Shown: positions 1 to 9,589, numbered from the stretch's first letter. The stretch is 64,000 bases of DNA from Arthrobacter sp. ISL-85 (GCF_018613675.1 NZ_JAGGPQ010000007.1:146902-210901); one strand, 5' to 3'. The notes: a model not told the origin generated them from the sequence alone. Numbers and translations are program-made.

Positions 1-480
1 CCCACGCCAAGCGCTGTCTATAAACCGGCCGACGCCTCCGGACCCGCCCAAAACGTCCCGGTGCCTGTGCTTCCCGAGATTGCAAAGACGGAGACGAAGG
101 AGGGGGCGGAAGCCTTCACTAAGCACTGGTTTTCAGTTCTGAGCTATGCGTATGAGACGGGGGACACCCAACGCCTTTTGGCGCTGTCTGGACCGGATTG
201 CGTCTTCTGCAAGGGGCTTGTCGACAATATTGAAGCAGCATGGAGCGACGGAAAGTGGATATCAGGAGGCCATATTGAAACACCGGCAGTAACGGCTGGG
301 GCCCTCACGGAAGAGCCTGTGGACGTTACTTTGCAGGTGATTCAAAAGGAATTGGTAATTCATAACCCGGACGGAAGCCCATATCAAAAGCCAACAGCGG
401 CCACGAACTCAGGGAGCCGGGCGACAGCCACATTTGAGGGCGACGGTTGGACCATGAGCAAGCTGAGCCTGATTCGTTAG
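1..480 (+). CDS. DUF6318 family protein, 5' end cut by the window
   Basis: The reading frame is open from the first base, so the start lies upstream. About 159 residues remain. The N-terminal part is Pro/Ala-rich (around PSAVYKPADASGPAQNVP), followed by a compact domain beginning AEAFTKHWFSVLSYAYETGD and containing CVFCKG. This matches the DUF6318 family, small exported or lipoprotein-type proteins common in Arthrobacter; the expected signal peptide would be in the missing part. Function is unknown. The next gene starts two bases after this stop, so the two are probably co-transcribed and perhaps translationally coupled. Confidence 0.75.
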   Translation, partial: PTPSAVYKPADASGPAQNVPVPVLPEIAKTETKEGAEAFTKHWFSVLSYAYETGDTQRLLALSGPDCVFCKGLVDNIEAAWSDGKWISGGHIETPAVTAGALTEEPVDVTLQVIQKELVIHNPDGSPYQKPTAATNSGSRATATFEGDGWTMSKLSLIR

Positions 481-482
481 CC

Positions 483-1424
483 ATGCGTGCGGGATACAGG
501 GGGATGTTCACGTCGATATTGTCCGCTTTAGCGCTAATTACTCTTGGCAGTCAGGTGTATGCGGACGAACACCCTGCGCCGAAGCCGCCCGTAGATGTGG
601 GCTTCGTGGACACTGGCCTTCAGGTAGGTGCTGATGATCTGAAATCGGATCCCTCGACTGGAGACGTAGTGCCGGTCCCTGCAGGTACGACGGCCACGGA
701 CCCCAACGAGTACAAATACGAACTTCAATGCCATCTTGGTGGAGGCGATTTTGACACTCCCTGCCTTGCCCGTCAGCTCGACTGCAAGGATCGGGAGGAC
801 GGTGCCAAGGGCATCCCCGTCATGTGGCTGTCGCGGCCGCGGGGCGTGCCGGGAGCGGTTTGGGCACACCACTCCGGCCCCACTTGCCTCTACGACCCCA
901 AACCCGAGGACCTCTTGCCCCGGATAGCCGCTGAAATCCAGCGGCAGTTCCAGAACCTGCCGATCAGCGCTGGGGTGGTCGTGGCCCAGCCCAGCCCCAA
1001 TACCCTCCGCGGCGCCGAGACAAACTTCTACGCGGAAACCGTTGAACAGCAGTTCGACATCACCATGTTCGGCCAGAAGGTTCACGTGGTGGGGACGCCC
1101 GTGCAGTACACGTGGAACTACGGTGACGGCACGGTCTTCGGCCCGCAACCTTCCATGGGCGGCCCGCTGCCGCAGGACCGGTGGGGCGAGAAGACCCGGA
1201 CCAGCCACGCATATGCCTCCACGGGAGACTTCCAGGTTGTCTTGACCACCTCGTTCCAAGGCACCTACTCGGTCAATTTCGGGCCGCCGCTTCCGATCCC
1301 CGGCCAAGGCCAGTTCGGTGCACCTCCCCAAGGCATCAGCGTGTGGCGATCGCTCACCCGCAACTACGCCGACGACTGCAATGCCAATCCAAAGGGACAG
1401 GGCTGCCCGGGCGCCGGAGGCTAG
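483..1424 (+). CDS. Secreted PKD-domain-like protein
   Basis: A protein of about 313 aa with an N-terminal signal peptide (hydrophobic run MFTSILSALALITLGSQVYA, probable cleavage after VYA). The ATG at 483 follows the preceding stop directly; ATG 504 is an alternative start. An earlier in-frame start at 447 would overlap the DUF6318 gene. Residues around 205-270 resemble a PKD fold (YTWNYGDGT, then HAYASTGDFQVVLTTS), which usually mediates surface protein or polysaccharide contact. Several Cys residues suggest disulphides outside the cell. No catalytic motif was seen. It pairs with the DUF6318 gene, as is common in Arthrobacter, but no function is known. Confidence 0.8.
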   Translation: MRAGYRGMFTSILSALALITLGSQVYADEHPAPKPPVDVGFVDTGLQVGADDLKSDPSTGDVVPVPAGTTATDPNEYKYELQCHLGGGDFDTPCLARQLDCKDREDGAKGIPVMWLSRPRGVPGAVWAHHSGPTCLYDPKPEDLLPRIAAEIQRQFQNLPISAGVVVAQPSPNTLRGAETNFYAETVEQQFDITMFGQKVHVVGTPVQYTWNYGDGTVFGPQPSMGGPLPQDRWGEKTRTSHAYASTGDFQVVLTTSFQGTYSVNFGPPLPIPGQGQFGAPPQGISVWRSLTRNYADDCNANPKGQGCPGAGG

Positions 1425-1543
1425 GGCCAGAGGACCGCAGGAGTAGGTGTGATACCCGTCGCACCGGCGAAAGTCCGGAATAGTTGCACGCGCCCCACAG
1501 TTGGCATAGGCAGTACGTCTTTAGCCTTCGAAAGGAACTGCAC

Positions 1544-2614
1544 ATGCTGTTTTCCCCGCTCACCCTCGGTGAACTGGAACTTCCCAACCGGCTGGTAATG
1601 GCACCCCTGACCCGCCTCCGCGCGGGTGAGAAGGGCATCCCCGGCCCGCTTCTCGCCGAGCACTACCGCCAGCGCGCTTCCTTGGGCCTGATCGTCAGCG
1701 AGGGCACATACCCCACTCCGGCCGGCCAGGCGTACCCGGGCCAGCCCGGCATCGTCACCCCGGAGCAGGTTGCCGGGTGGAAGACGGTTACGGACGCCGT
1801 CCACGCCGAAGGCGGCCGCATGTTCGCACAGATCATGCACGGCGGCCGGGTTTCCCACTCGGACATCACCGGTGGCCTGCCCATCGTCGGTCCCAGTGCA
1901 GTAGCCATCGACGGCGTGGTCCGGACGCAGGCCGGCAAGCAGCCGTATCCCGTGCCGCATGCACTCACCACCGACGAACTCCCCATGGTCATCCAGGAAT
2001 TCGTCAATGCTTCGCTGAACGCCATCGAGGCAGGATTCGACGGCGTGGAGCTGCACGCTGCCAACGGCTACCTCCTGCACGAATTCCTGGCGCCGAACTC
2101 CAACGTCCGGACGGACAGCTACGGCGGATCGCCGGAAAACCGCGCCCGCTTTGTCATCGAAACCATCAACGCCGTCGTGGCAGCCCTCGGAGCGAACCGT
2201 GTGGGAGTGCGCATTTCCCCTGAGCACAATGTGCAGGGCATCGCGGAGACGAACCCAGCAGACGTCCGCGCCACCTACGAGGTCCTCATGGACAGCATCG
2301 CACCGCTCAATCTGGCATACCTGAGCATCCTGCACCACGAGCCCACCGGTGAACTTGTCCAGGATCTCCGTGAACGCTTCGGCGGCACCTTCCTGGTCAA
2401 CACCGGCTTCGGCGTGATCACCACGCGGGAAGAAGCCGTGAACCTGGTGGCCGAAGGCCACGCTGACGCCGTCGTAGTTGGCCGCCCCGTGATCGCCAAC
2501 CCGGACCTTGCCCGGCGCTGGAAGGAAAGCCTCCCGCTCAACGAGCCCGACGCGTCCACGTTCTACGCGGATGGCGCCACCGGCTACACGGATTACCCGC
2601 TGTACCAGGGCTAA
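1544..2614 (+). CDS. Old Yellow Enzyme family alkene reductase (NADH:flavin oxidoreductase)
   Basis: A protein of 356 aa starting at ATG 1544, preceded by AAAGGAA; an upstream in-frame start at 1484 lacks family similarity. It is an FMN-dependent TIM barrel that reduces activated C=C bonds of enals, enones or maleimides with NAD(P)H. Visible family features are the N-terminal strand with APLTRLR (Thr near residue 23 contacts FMN), HGGRVSH at 99-105, the substrate-binding pair H171/N174 with Y176 in ELHAANGYLLHEF, and the phosphate-binding VVVGRP near the C-terminus. The His/Asn pair and length fit the NemA/OYE class rather than the thermophilic YqjM class. Physiological substrate unknown. Confidence 0.92.
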   Translation: MLFSPLTLGELELPNRLVMAPLTRLRAGEKGIPGPLLAEHYRQRASLGLIVSEGTYPTPAGQAYPGQPGIVTPEQVAGWKTVTDAVHAEGGRMFAQIMHGGRVSHSDITGGLPIVGPSAVAIDGVVRTQAGKQPYPVPHALTTDELPMVIQEFVNASLNAIEAGFDGVELHAANGYLLHEFLAPNSNVRTDSYGGSPENRARFVIETINAVVAALGANRVGVRISPEHNVQGIAETNPADVRATYEVLMDSIAPLNLAYLSILHHEPTGELVQDLRERFGGTFLVNTGFGVITTREEAVNLVAEGHADAVVVGRPVIANPDLARRWKESLPLNEPDASTFYADGATGYTDYPLYQG

Positions 2615-2644
2615 GCGGCCCACCGGCCAACCTGAATAAGGCTA

Positions 2645-2677
2645 CGACGGCGGCACCCAACCCGGGTGCCGCCGTCG
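2645..2677 (+). terminator. Strong intrinsic terminator hairpin after the OYE gene
   Basis: A perfect 14-bp stem (2645-2658 with 2664-2677) around a 5-base loop begins 30 bases after the OYE stop codon. It is followed only by TTGG, so it is U-poor, as is common in high-GC actinobacteria. The stem is symmetric and could also act on the minus strand, downstream of the small gene at 2845. Confidence 0.8.
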
Positions 2678-2844
2678 TTGGCTGTCAGGGGTGCTGGTCC
2701 CGGGCAGCGGCGCCGGAGGCCATCCGACGACCTCCGGCTGAAGACTTATGTGGCCCGCCGGACCCCACTGGAAGCCGGCGGTGATCAGATGCTACTCCAA
2801 CGAATGGACTCTTACCAGAGCCACTTTTGCGAACCTGAAAGTGG

Positions 2845-3141
2845 CTACAGGACAGCCTCGCGGCCGGTCCCTTCCTTCATCAGCAGGCGGCCGTCCTCGA
2901 TCGATACCAACACGCTCTTGGGCCGCCCGCTGACCTTGGTAATGGCCTTCAGCCCCCGATTTGTGACTTCGACTCCCACCTGTGCGCCCTTCGCGGGGAG
3001 TTCCACGGACACCTCGGACGCGATGCCGAGCAACGGATTGGTGGAGACGCCCAAGTCCCTGCGCACCTCCTTGCCGTTGACGGTCACGGTGATGTTGGCC
3101 TCGTCGAACCCCTCCTGAAACACCACAAGCAGTTCCCGCAT
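2845..3141 (-). CDS. Small hypothetical protein
   Basis: A protein of about 98 aa, MRELLVVFQEGFDEANITVTV onward. The start at 3141 was chosen because AGGAAGAGG sits 6 bases upstream; an in-frame ATG at 3180 lacks such a site. The sequence alternates short beta-like stretches (ITVTVNGKEV, VSVELPAKGAQVGVEV, SVLVSIEDGRLLM), suggesting a small beta-sandwich. There is no signal peptide or membrane segment, and no family was recognised. It is divergent from the Tex gene, whose start is 150 bases away. Confidence 0.6.
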   Translation of the reverse strand: MRELLVVFQEGFDEANITVTVNGKEVRRDLGVSTNPLLGIASEVSVELPAKGAQVGVEVTNRGLKAITKVSGRPKSVLVSIEDGRLLMKEGTGREAVL

Positions 3142-3291
3142 GATGGCCTCTTCCTCGAGCATCGGCGCCATTAACGGCATGTCCACTACAGCACTTTGCA
3201 AGGCCCAGCGGAATACCCTTTCGTCCCCCGCTGCCTCCCCATCGGCCCGCTTCCGGTGGAGCCCGGCGGCCCCGTAAGGCAAGATGTTCTG

Positions 3292-5703
3292 GTGACTCAA
3301 CTGCCTGCACCTTCAGCCGTTTCCGCCCCCTCCCGCGAGTCTGAGGACGATGCGATCTTCGCCCAGGTCGCTGCCGAGCTGAGCGTCAAGGCCTGGCAGG
3401 TCAAGGCTGCAGTTGGATTGCTCGACGGCGGGGCGACAGTGCCGTTCATCGCCCGGTACCGCAAGGAAGCCACCGGCACGCTGGACGACACTCAACTTCG
3501 CGACCTCGACGAACGGCTGCGCTACCTCCGGGAACTGGCAGACCGCCGTCGTGCGGTCCTCGACGCGATTCAGTCGCAGGGCCAGCTGACCCCTGAACTG
3601 CGCAAGGCGATCCTGGCGGCGGACACCAAGTCACGGCTCGAAGACATCTACCTGCCGTTCAAGTCCAAGCGCCGGACCAAGGCCCAGATCGCCCGGGAAG
3701 CGGGCCTTGAGCCGCTCGCCGATACGCTGCTGAAGCGGCCGGACCTGGATCCCGAACGCGAGGCCGGGAAATACCTCAGCAGCGACCACGCCATAGGTGA
3801 CCCCGCTGACGCGCTCGCCGGCGCCCGGGCCATCCTGGTGGAACGCGTGGCCCAGGACCCTGACCTCGTCGCGAACCTCCGGGACAGGATGTGGACCCAG
3901 GGCCGGATGGTGTCCCGCGTCAAGAAGGGCAAGGAGGCCGAAGGCCAGAAGTTCTCGGACTACTTCGAGTTCGCGCAGGCACCGGACCGGATGCCGTCCC
4001 ACCGGGTGCTCGCGCTGTTCCGCGGGGAGAAGGACGGCGTCCTTGAGTTGGACCTCGCCGAAGCCGATCCATCGGACGCCGCCGCCCTCGCCGCCGCCCG
4101 CGCACGCTATGAGTCCGCAGTGGCCAGGTTCCTCGGGGTCGCCGACCGGGGCCGTCCCGCCGACGCGTGGTTAATGCAGACGGCGCAGGTGGCTTGGCGC
4201 TCGCGCGTGCTGGCCCGGCTCACCTCTGATCTCCGTGCCAGGCTGTTCGCGGCAGCGGAGGACGAAGCGGTCCGGGTGTTTGCCGCCAACCTGAGGGACG
4301 TCCTGCTGGCGGCCCCTGCTGGAAACCTTGCCACGCTTGGCCTGGACCCTGGATTGCGGACGGGGGTGAAAGTCGCCGTGGTGGATGGCACAGGAAAGGT
4401 AGTGGCCACCGACACGGTGTACCCCCACGCTCCGGCGCGGAAATGGGACGAAGCCCTGGCCACCCTGGTGCGTTTGGCGCGGCAGCACGCCGTCGAACTT
4501 GTGGCTATCGGCAACGGGACGGCGTCGCGCGAGACGGACAAGCTGGCTGCCGAGCTCATCAAGCTGCTGCCGGAGGTGGACCGCAAACCGCAAAAGATTG
4601 TGGTGTCCGAGGCCGGGGCATCCGTCTACTCAGCATCCGCGCTCGCTGCCGCTGAACTGCCGGGGATGGACGTTTCGCTTCGCGGCGCCGTGTCCATTGC
4701 CCGCCGTCTGCAGGATCCGCTCGCCGAACTCGTCAAGATCGATCCCAAGTCCATCGGCGTAGGCCAGTACCAGCATGACGTGACGGCGTCGAAACTGGAC
4801 GGGAGCCTGGACGCGGTGGTGGAGGACTGCGTGAACGCCGTGGGTGTTGACGTCAACACTGCCTCGCCCGCGCTGCTGAGCCGGGTGGCGGGCGTCGGGC
4901 CCTTGCTGAGTGAAAACATTGTGGCCTACCGGAACGAGCACGGACCCTTCAGTAAGCGGACCGACCTCAAGAAAGTGCCGCGGTTGGGCGCCAAGGCGTT
5001 CGAACAGTGCGCGGGCTTCCTGAGGATCACCGGCGGAGCCGAGCCGCTGGATGCATCGAGTGTGCATCCCGAATCGTACGCAGTGGCGAGGAAGATCCTC
5101 GTGGCGGCCGGGTCGGCCCCGGCGTCCTCCTTGGACCCGCAGAAGTTCGTCGACGGTACGTTCGGCCTTCCCACGGTCAAGGACATCCTCGCGGAGTTGG
5201 ACAAACCAGGCCGCGACCCCCGGCCCGCCTTTGCTGCCGCCACGTTCTCGGAAGGCGTTGAGAAGATCTCGGACTTGTTGCCGGGCATGATTCTCGAAGG
5301 AACGGTAACCAACGTTGCGGCATTTGGGGCGTTCGTGGACGTCGGAGTGCACCAGGACGGCCTGGTGCACGTCTCTGCCCTATCGGACCGTTTTGTGTCC
5401 GATCCGCGCGAGGTGGTGAAGTCCGGCCAGGTGGTCCGGGTCAAGGTACTGGAAGCTGACCCGGAGCGTAAGCGGATTTCACTGACGTTGAGGCTCGACG
5501 ACGAACCAGCCGCCGGCGGCGCAGGCTCCGGCCGGCGCGATTCCGGCAGCCGAAAGGCTGAGCGTACCGGGCGGCCGGACCGCCAACAGCCGGGGAAGCA
5601 GGGATCAGGCACATCCGGAGGGAGCCTCAGGTCGAGCCCCAAACCCCAGCCCGTCAACACGGCCATGGCCGAGGCACTTCGGAAGGCCGGGCTCGGCAAG
5701 TAG
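3292..5703 (+). CDS. tex: Tex-family RNA-binding transcription accessory protein
   Basis: About 803 aa from a GTG at 3292; an in-frame TTG at 3196 would add a tail not expected in the family. Family order is clear: N-terminal helical Tex domain with LLDGGATVPFIARYRKEATG, a YqgF/RNase H-like domain (LATLGLDPGLRTGVKVAVVD, about residue 345), helix-hairpin-helix motifs (VNTASPALLSRVAGVGP, about 520-580), and a C-terminal S1 RNA-binding domain (LEGTVTNVAAFGAFVDVG, about 662-733) with a basic Gly/Ser/Arg-rich tail. Tex proteins bind nucleic acid and affect transcription and stress tolerance; bacterial roles are only partly known. It appears monocistronic. Confidence 0.95.
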   Translation: MTQLPAPSAVSAPSRESEDDAIFAQVAAELSVKAWQVKAAVGLLDGGATVPFIARYRKEATGTLDDTQLRDLDERLRYLRELADRRRAVLDAIQSQGQLTPELRKAILAADTKSRLEDIYLPFKSKRRTKAQIAREAGLEPLADTLLKRPDLDPEREAGKYLSSDHAIGDPADALAGARAILVERVAQDPDLVANLRDRMWTQGRMVSRVKKGKEAEGQKFSDYFEFAQAPDRMPSHRVLALFRGEKDGVLELDLAEADPSDAAALAAARARYESAVARFLGVADRGRPADAWLMQTAQVAWRSRVLARLTSDLRARLFAAAEDEAVRVFAANLRDVLLAAPAGNLATLGLDPGLRTGVKVAVVDGTGKVVATDTVYPHAPARKWDEALATLVRLARQHAVELVAIGNGTASRETDKLAAELIKLLPEVDRKPQKIVVSEAGASVYSASALAAAELPGMDVSLRGAVSIARRLQDPLAELVKIDPKSIGVGQYQHDVTASKLDGSLDAVVEDCVNAVGVDVNTASPALLSRVAGVGPLLSENIVAYRNEHGPFSKRTDLKKVPRLGAKAFEQCAGFLRITGGAEPLDASSVHPESYAVARKILVAAGSAPASSLDPQKFVDGTFGLPTVKDILAELDKPGRDPRPAFAAATFSEGVEKISDLLPGMILEGTVTNVAAFGAFVDVGVHQDGLVHVSALSDRFVSDPREVVKSGQVVRVKVLEADPERKRISLTLRLDDEPAAGGAGSGRRDSGSRKAERTGRPDRQQPGKQGSGTSGGSLRSSPKPQPVNTAMAEALRKAGLGK

Positions 5704-5749
5704 TGCGCCGGGGCTTTTGGCGGTGCCGGCTTTTCTGCAAGGGTGGGGT

Positions 5750-6103
5750 ATGACTTTTTTCCTGGAGTACACCGTTCCTGTTGCCCCCGGCGATGCCGAG
5801 TTCGAGTTCCCCAACGATGAGATCAACTCCGGCACCACGGTCCCGCTGACCCGGACGGACGCCGACGTGGTGCACACGCCGGTTCTTCCAGCCCGCACGG
5901 GAATCATCGGCGCAACCGTGCCGGAGGCGAAACTCGAGGCTGAGCAGTTGATCACCCACAGCCGTGCCTCTGAAGCGTCGCTGTACTTCGACCCGTCCAA
6001 CTCCCTGAAGGCAGGGGTGGGTACCCTGGTGAGCACCTTCACCGAGGGCGGGGGCTGGCAGGATGCCCAGGGCGCGCCGGACGTGCAGGACGCAACGTTC
6101 TAG
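5750..6103 (+). CDS. Hypothetical protein
   Basis: A protein of 117 aa beginning MTFFLEYTVPVAPGDAEFEFP. The ATG at 5750 follows GGGTGGGGT; an earlier start at 5717 adds an unlikely extension. The sequence is acidic, soluble and lacks signal or membrane segments. No family was recognised. The stop overlaps the stop of the convergent DUF2071 gene (shared CTAG at 6100-6103). Confidence 0.6.
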   Translation: MTFFLEYTVPVAPGDAEFEFPNDEINSGTTVPLTRTDADVVHTPVLPARTGIIGATVPEAKLEAEQLITHSRASEASLYFDPSNSLKAGVGTLVSTFTEGGGWQDAQGAPDVQDATF

Positions 6104-6915
6104 CCTCCAGTCCCCAGGAGACGGGGCATTCCGAAGCGTGTCCGGACTCCAGGGGAGTAGAGGACCGACTCTGGCGGACCGCTGACGCTGATGCCTGAGG
6201 CTCCGATCAATTCATCGGTGAGCCGGTGGACGTCTGCCCCAAAGAGTGGCCAGTCGTGGTGGGTGTTCGGAACGTACATGGTTCTGCCACGGAAGCTGCC
6301 GTGCATGCCGAATCTCGCAGTCAGGAAGATCGATAGTGGATCGCTGACCGCGGTATGCAGCTTGGGGACGACGCCGAAGTGGCTTCGGGCAGAGCCGCCG
6401 CCAAACCGGCGGACAGAATAGCCGACCGGAAGTTCACCCATGCTGCCCGCAGGGGTCCAGCGGTTGCCATACTGTTGTCTGCTATCCCTGCCCGGAAAGG
6501 GCGGCCATTGCCGGATCCGCGACCACACGTAGGGGATTCCCGCAGCCCGCGTGGCCAAAACAACTGGGAGCCGGTTTGCATCCAGGCTCAAGAACACCAC
6601 TCCACGGGTCCCGTCCGGCTCGCGGGAGTAAAGCCGGACATTCACCTCGTTGAAGCTTCCCAAGTAGGGGATGCCGGGTCCGGTTCCAAGTCCCGCCTTC
6701 TCCATGCGAAAGCCGATCAGGCCTACCCAGGAACTGCCGTCGAACACATCCGGTTGGACTCCTTCAGGCATGAATGCGGCGGCCACTGCCTCCGGAACGC
6801 GCCAGTGGAGGAAGACGGCATCAAGCCACCGCTGGTCGGAGAATACCGGTTTGGGAAGCTTCGGCGGTTGCGGCCACAGTTGTGCAGCACTCAAGTTTGG
6901 CGTCAAGGTCCTCAC
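6100..6915 (-). CDS. YqjF / DUF2071 family protein
   Basis: About 271 aa from a GTG at 6915, which is preceded by GAAGGA. The frame stays open to a start at 7053, but that extension does not look like protein. The segment FSDQRWLDAVFLHWRVP followed by FDGSSWVGLIGFRM and LGSFNEVNVRLYSREPDG is characteristic of the YqjF/DUF2071 acetoacetate-decarboxylase-like fold. No family member has a firmly assigned reaction. It converges with the hypothetical gene at 5750, with overlapping stops. Confidence 0.8.
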   Translation of the reverse strand: MRTLTPNLSAAQLWPQPPKLPKPVFSDQRWLDAVFLHWRVPEAVAAAFMPEGVQPDVFDGSSWVGLIGFRMEKAGLGTGPGIPYLGSFNEVNVRLYSREPDGTRGVVFLSLDANRLPVVLATRAAGIPYVWSRIRQWPPFPGRDSRQQYGNRWTPAGSMGELPVGYSVRRFGGGSARSHFGVVPKLHTAVSDPLSIFLTARFGMHGSFRGRTMYVPNTHHDWPLFGADVHRLTDELIGASGISVSGPPESVLYSPGVRTRFGMPRLLGTGG

Positions 6916-7259
6916 AGTCCTTCGCTCGGCCCAGCTGCAGGTGTTCCTGATTATTAGCTGCGGCAGTTGTAAGTCAACAGGCGTGTTCTCAGGAAGCTGA
7001 CCATCCACAGGAGGCCTGGCACCTGCATCTTCCTGGGCAAACAGTATCCGCAAATCCTCCCCGGGGCCGGGTCAGCCGTGCGGACAGTCCGTTCGGACGA
7101 CCTGGCTGGAACCATGATTCTCGGGCGCCTGGGTGCGGGCTTCCCGCGGCGGCGTGGCTCTTGCAGGTTTCTATATTCGGACCCGAGCTCCTTAATTCAG
7201 TTTCAGCTTCTTTGCCTGGCCACGGGAGGTCAGGCCGCGCCCGCCGCAGCAGCCTCAAG
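6916..7259. other. Intergenic region without a supported gene
   Basis: This 344-base stretch lies between the DUF2071 start and the stop of the minus-strand DUF222-HNH gene. Short open frames exist on both strands but show neither family similarity nor ribosome sites. It should contain the minus-strand DUF2071 promoter. AT-richer patches occur around 6945-6965 and 7168-7200. No terminator hairpin with a clear U-tract was found. Confidence 0.4.
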
Positions 7260-9032
7260 TCACTCTCGTGGGTGGGGCGGCGGGGGTGGTTTGAAGTAGT
7301 GGTTTTGTTGGGGTGTTTGGGTGGGGTCGACGTGGGGTGGGGGTATGAAGGTTGGTGTTTCGTGGGTGGTGTTGATTTTCCATTGTTCTTTGTGGATGAG
7401 GTGGTGGTGGTGGCTGCAGAGCAGGACGCCGTTGTTGGTGGTGGCGGGTCCGCCGTGTGACCAGTAAGTGATGTGGTGGGCTTCGCACCAGGGTGCTGGG
7501 ATGGTGCAGTTGGGGAAGGCGCAGCCTTGGTCGCGGGCGGTGAGGGCGGTGCGTTGGGCTGGGGTGAAGAGCCGGGTTTTGCGGCCGAGGTCGAGGATTT
7601 CGCCGTGGGTGCCGAGGAGGGCGGGGATGATGTCGGCGTCGCAGGCGATTTTGCGCAGGGTGACGGCGGCGACGGGCCCGGTGAAGGCGAAGGTCCCGGT
7701 CCCTGTGCGTGTCCCTGCCCGGGTGTCTGGTTTCGGGCTCCCGGTGGGGGTGTGGGGGAAGAGGTCCTGGTGGTGGATGACGGCGATGATTTGGGGTCGG
7801 TTGCCGCCGGTGGTGGGCAGGGCGTTGGTCGCGAGGGCGGTTTTTGCGGCGGTGATGATGCCGTCGAGTTGTTTCTGGGCGCGGGTGCGCCGGTCCAAAT
7901 CCGGCAGTGCGGTGTACTCGGCCGCGGCCTGCTCGCTTGTGTTGGGGGTGGTGGTGCGGGGGTTGGTGGCGGTGTTCATAACCGTGAGGAGGTGTTCGTA
8001 TTGGTCGGTGGTGGCGAAGATTTCAACGTGGTGCAGGCCGTGGCGGGGTTTGCGGATGAAGGCGCCTTGGGTGTGGCGGAGGGCTTCTTCGGTGGGTTCG
8101 GTGCCGTCGGCGTCAATGGTGTCGGTCCAGCGTTGGGCCAGGCGGGTGAGGAAGTCTGGGTCGCATGTGGTGGCGGCGGTGGTGAGGTGGTGCTCGATCC
8201 GGTCCAGGGTCTCTTCGGTGGTGTGGTGCTGGAGCCGGTCCAGGGTGGCGGTGATGATGGTCGCGGCGTGCGAGGACACGGCCGGGCCCTGAACATGCAC
8301 GCTGGTGGTCCCTGGCTCGGTGTTGTTGCCGTCAGTGTTGTTCGCCTCGGTTGGGGTGAGGGCGGCGGCGAGGTGGGGCCGGGTTGGTGGGAGTGGTTCG
8401 CCGGTGAGGGTGATGGCGGGCAGGACGTGCTGGGCGAGGGTGAGTCGGCGGCGGGCTTCGCGGATGGGGATCTGCAGGCGCAGGCGGAGGAATTCTGCGG
8501 TGTTCCGGCACCCGTCATCGGCCGGGGATGCCACGATGGGGTCGCCGGGTTGGGAGGGCGGGCCGGGCCAGTTGGCGTCGGTCTCGTTGAGAGCTGCCGG
8601 GCTGGGGTTCAGGGTTTCGATGCCGTTGGTGTCCCACCCGGTGATCCAGCCCGGGTTTCGCAGGGCTGAAAGGGTAGCCCGGCCTTGGCGGGTCTTTGCC
8701 GCGGTGGCGTCGTTTATGGCTTGGGTGCGGGTCCGGTCCACGGCTCCTGCGCCGAAGAGTTGCAGGTACTCCACGGTGCGGGCGAGTTCCTCGGCCCGGG
8801 CGGCAAAGCCGGCGGCCTCTTCATAGGTGGCGGACGCAAGTACCTCAGGGGCGGCCAGGGAAGCGGCGGCGAGTTGCTCCTGCAGCCCGTCGAATAGGCC
8901 AGCTGCCGCAGACGCGGCGGCAGTTGGAGGTTGCTGCAACGGCTCAGCCGGGACGGCGTGAAGGTGGGCCGGGCGCGGCAGCCAACGGCCGGCGTCGTAC
9001 GCCTTCCCGAGATGCTCCCCAATGGCCTCCAT
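7260..9032 (-). CDS. DUF222 (13E12 repeat) domain HNH endonuclease
   Basis: A 590-aa protein. The N-terminal two thirds are an Ala/Thr-rich helical DUF222 region (YEEAAGFAARAEELARTVEY near the start). The C-terminal HNH module (about 505-545) has CAFPNC, then WCEAHHITYWSHGG, NGVLLCSHHHHLIHK, giving the conserved His residues and the CxxxxC-type zinc site. A Pro/His-rich tail follows. These genes are abundant in Actinobacteria, often in several copies per genome, and are suspected of nuclease activity; their biology is undefined. GGT/GTG-rich antisense DNA creates long shadow frames on the other strand. No neighbour suggests a role. Confidence 0.92.
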   Translation of the reverse strand: MEAIGEHLGKAYDAGRWLPRPAHLHAVPAEPLQQPPTAAASAAAGLFDGLQEQLAAASLAAPEVLASATYEEAAGFAARAEELARTVEYLQLFGAGAVDRTRTQAINDATAAKTRQGRATLSALRNPGWITGWDTNGIETLNPSPAALNETDANWPGPPSQPGDPIVASPADDGCRNTAEFLRLRLQIPIREARRRLTLAQHVLPAITLTGEPLPPTRPHLAAALTPTEANNTDGNNTEPGTTSVHVQGPAVSSHAATIITATLDRLQHHTTEETLDRIEHHLTTAATTCDPDFLTRLAQRWTDTIDADGTEPTEEALRHTQGAFIRKPRHGLHHVEIFATTDQYEHLLTVMNTATNPRTTTPNTSEQAAAEYTALPDLDRRTRAQKQLDGIITAAKTALATNALPTTGGNRPQIIAVIHHQDLFPHTPTGSPKPDTRAGTRTGTGTFAFTGPVAAVTLRKIACDADIIPALLGTHGEILDLGRKTRLFTPAQRTALTARDQGCAFPNCTIPAPWCEAHHITYWSHGGPATTNNGVLLCSHHHHLIHKEQWKINTTHETPTFIPPPHVDPTQTPQQNHYFKPPPPPHPRE

Positions 9033-9106
9033 AGCCCAACCCTGCCAGTCACCACCAACAATCGAGAGTCCCTAAACCCCCTATGTGGAAAACCCGCACC
9101 AGCAGC

Positions 9107-9502
9107 TCAGCCAGCCGCCGCGGTTGAACCGGAACGGGCTGCTGACGGTTCCTTTTGCCACGGCCAGCGCCCGGTGATTTCCAATTCCAGGGAGAAACTG
9201 AGGAACGTCCTGATCAGCACGATGATGGCCAGTACCCCGACGCTGACGAACGTGGGCGTGACGGCAACGGTACGGATGATGTCTGCGGCGACAAGCAGTT
9301 CGAGGCCCAGCAGGATGGATCTTCCCAGTAGTTGCCGGTAGGAGCGGTAGAAACTCAATTTGTCCGCGCCCGGTGGAAGCTCCCGCGGCTGATGGCCCCG
9401 TAGCGCCATCGGGAGGGACACCACCGCTCCGATCACCATGACCGCAACGCCAGCGAAGTCAACCAGTTGCCCGACCGTCTCAATGATCTGCCGAAATTCC
9501 AT
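9107..9502 (-). CDS. DUF1622 family membrane protein
   Basis: A 131-aa protein starting at ATG 9502 with GAGG six bases upstream; an in-frame GTG at 9514 is less likely. Three hydrophobic segments are visible: VDFAGVAVMVIGAVVSLPMAL, LLGRSILLGLELLVAADIIR, and VSVGVLAIIVLIRTFLSFSL. The central LLGLELLVAADIIRT followed by VLIRTFLSFSLELE is the DUF1622 signature. Small integral inner-membrane protein of unknown function. Not obviously in an operon: 87 bases separate it from the stop of the SDR gene upstream on the same strand. Confidence 0.85.
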   Translation of the reverse strand: MEFRQIIETVGQLVDFAGVAVMVIGAVVSLPMALRGHQPRELPPGADKLSFYRSYRQLLGRSILLGLELLVAADIIRTVAVTPTFVSVGVLAIIVLIRTFLSFSLELEITGRWPWQKEPSAARSGSTAAAG

Positions 9503-9589
9503 GCCCTGCCTCACTCCGGGCCAAGCGTCCCCGCGCCCAACTCAACGCCGGGACTGAACCTGGCAACCACCACGGGGCGACGGCCCCGC

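Noticed and set aside
7473..8669. 398-codon Gly/Val-rich plus-strand frame
   Set aside because: Antisense to the DUF222-HNH gene, whose Thr/Ala-rich codons create it; PE-PGRS-like look is a composition artefact.
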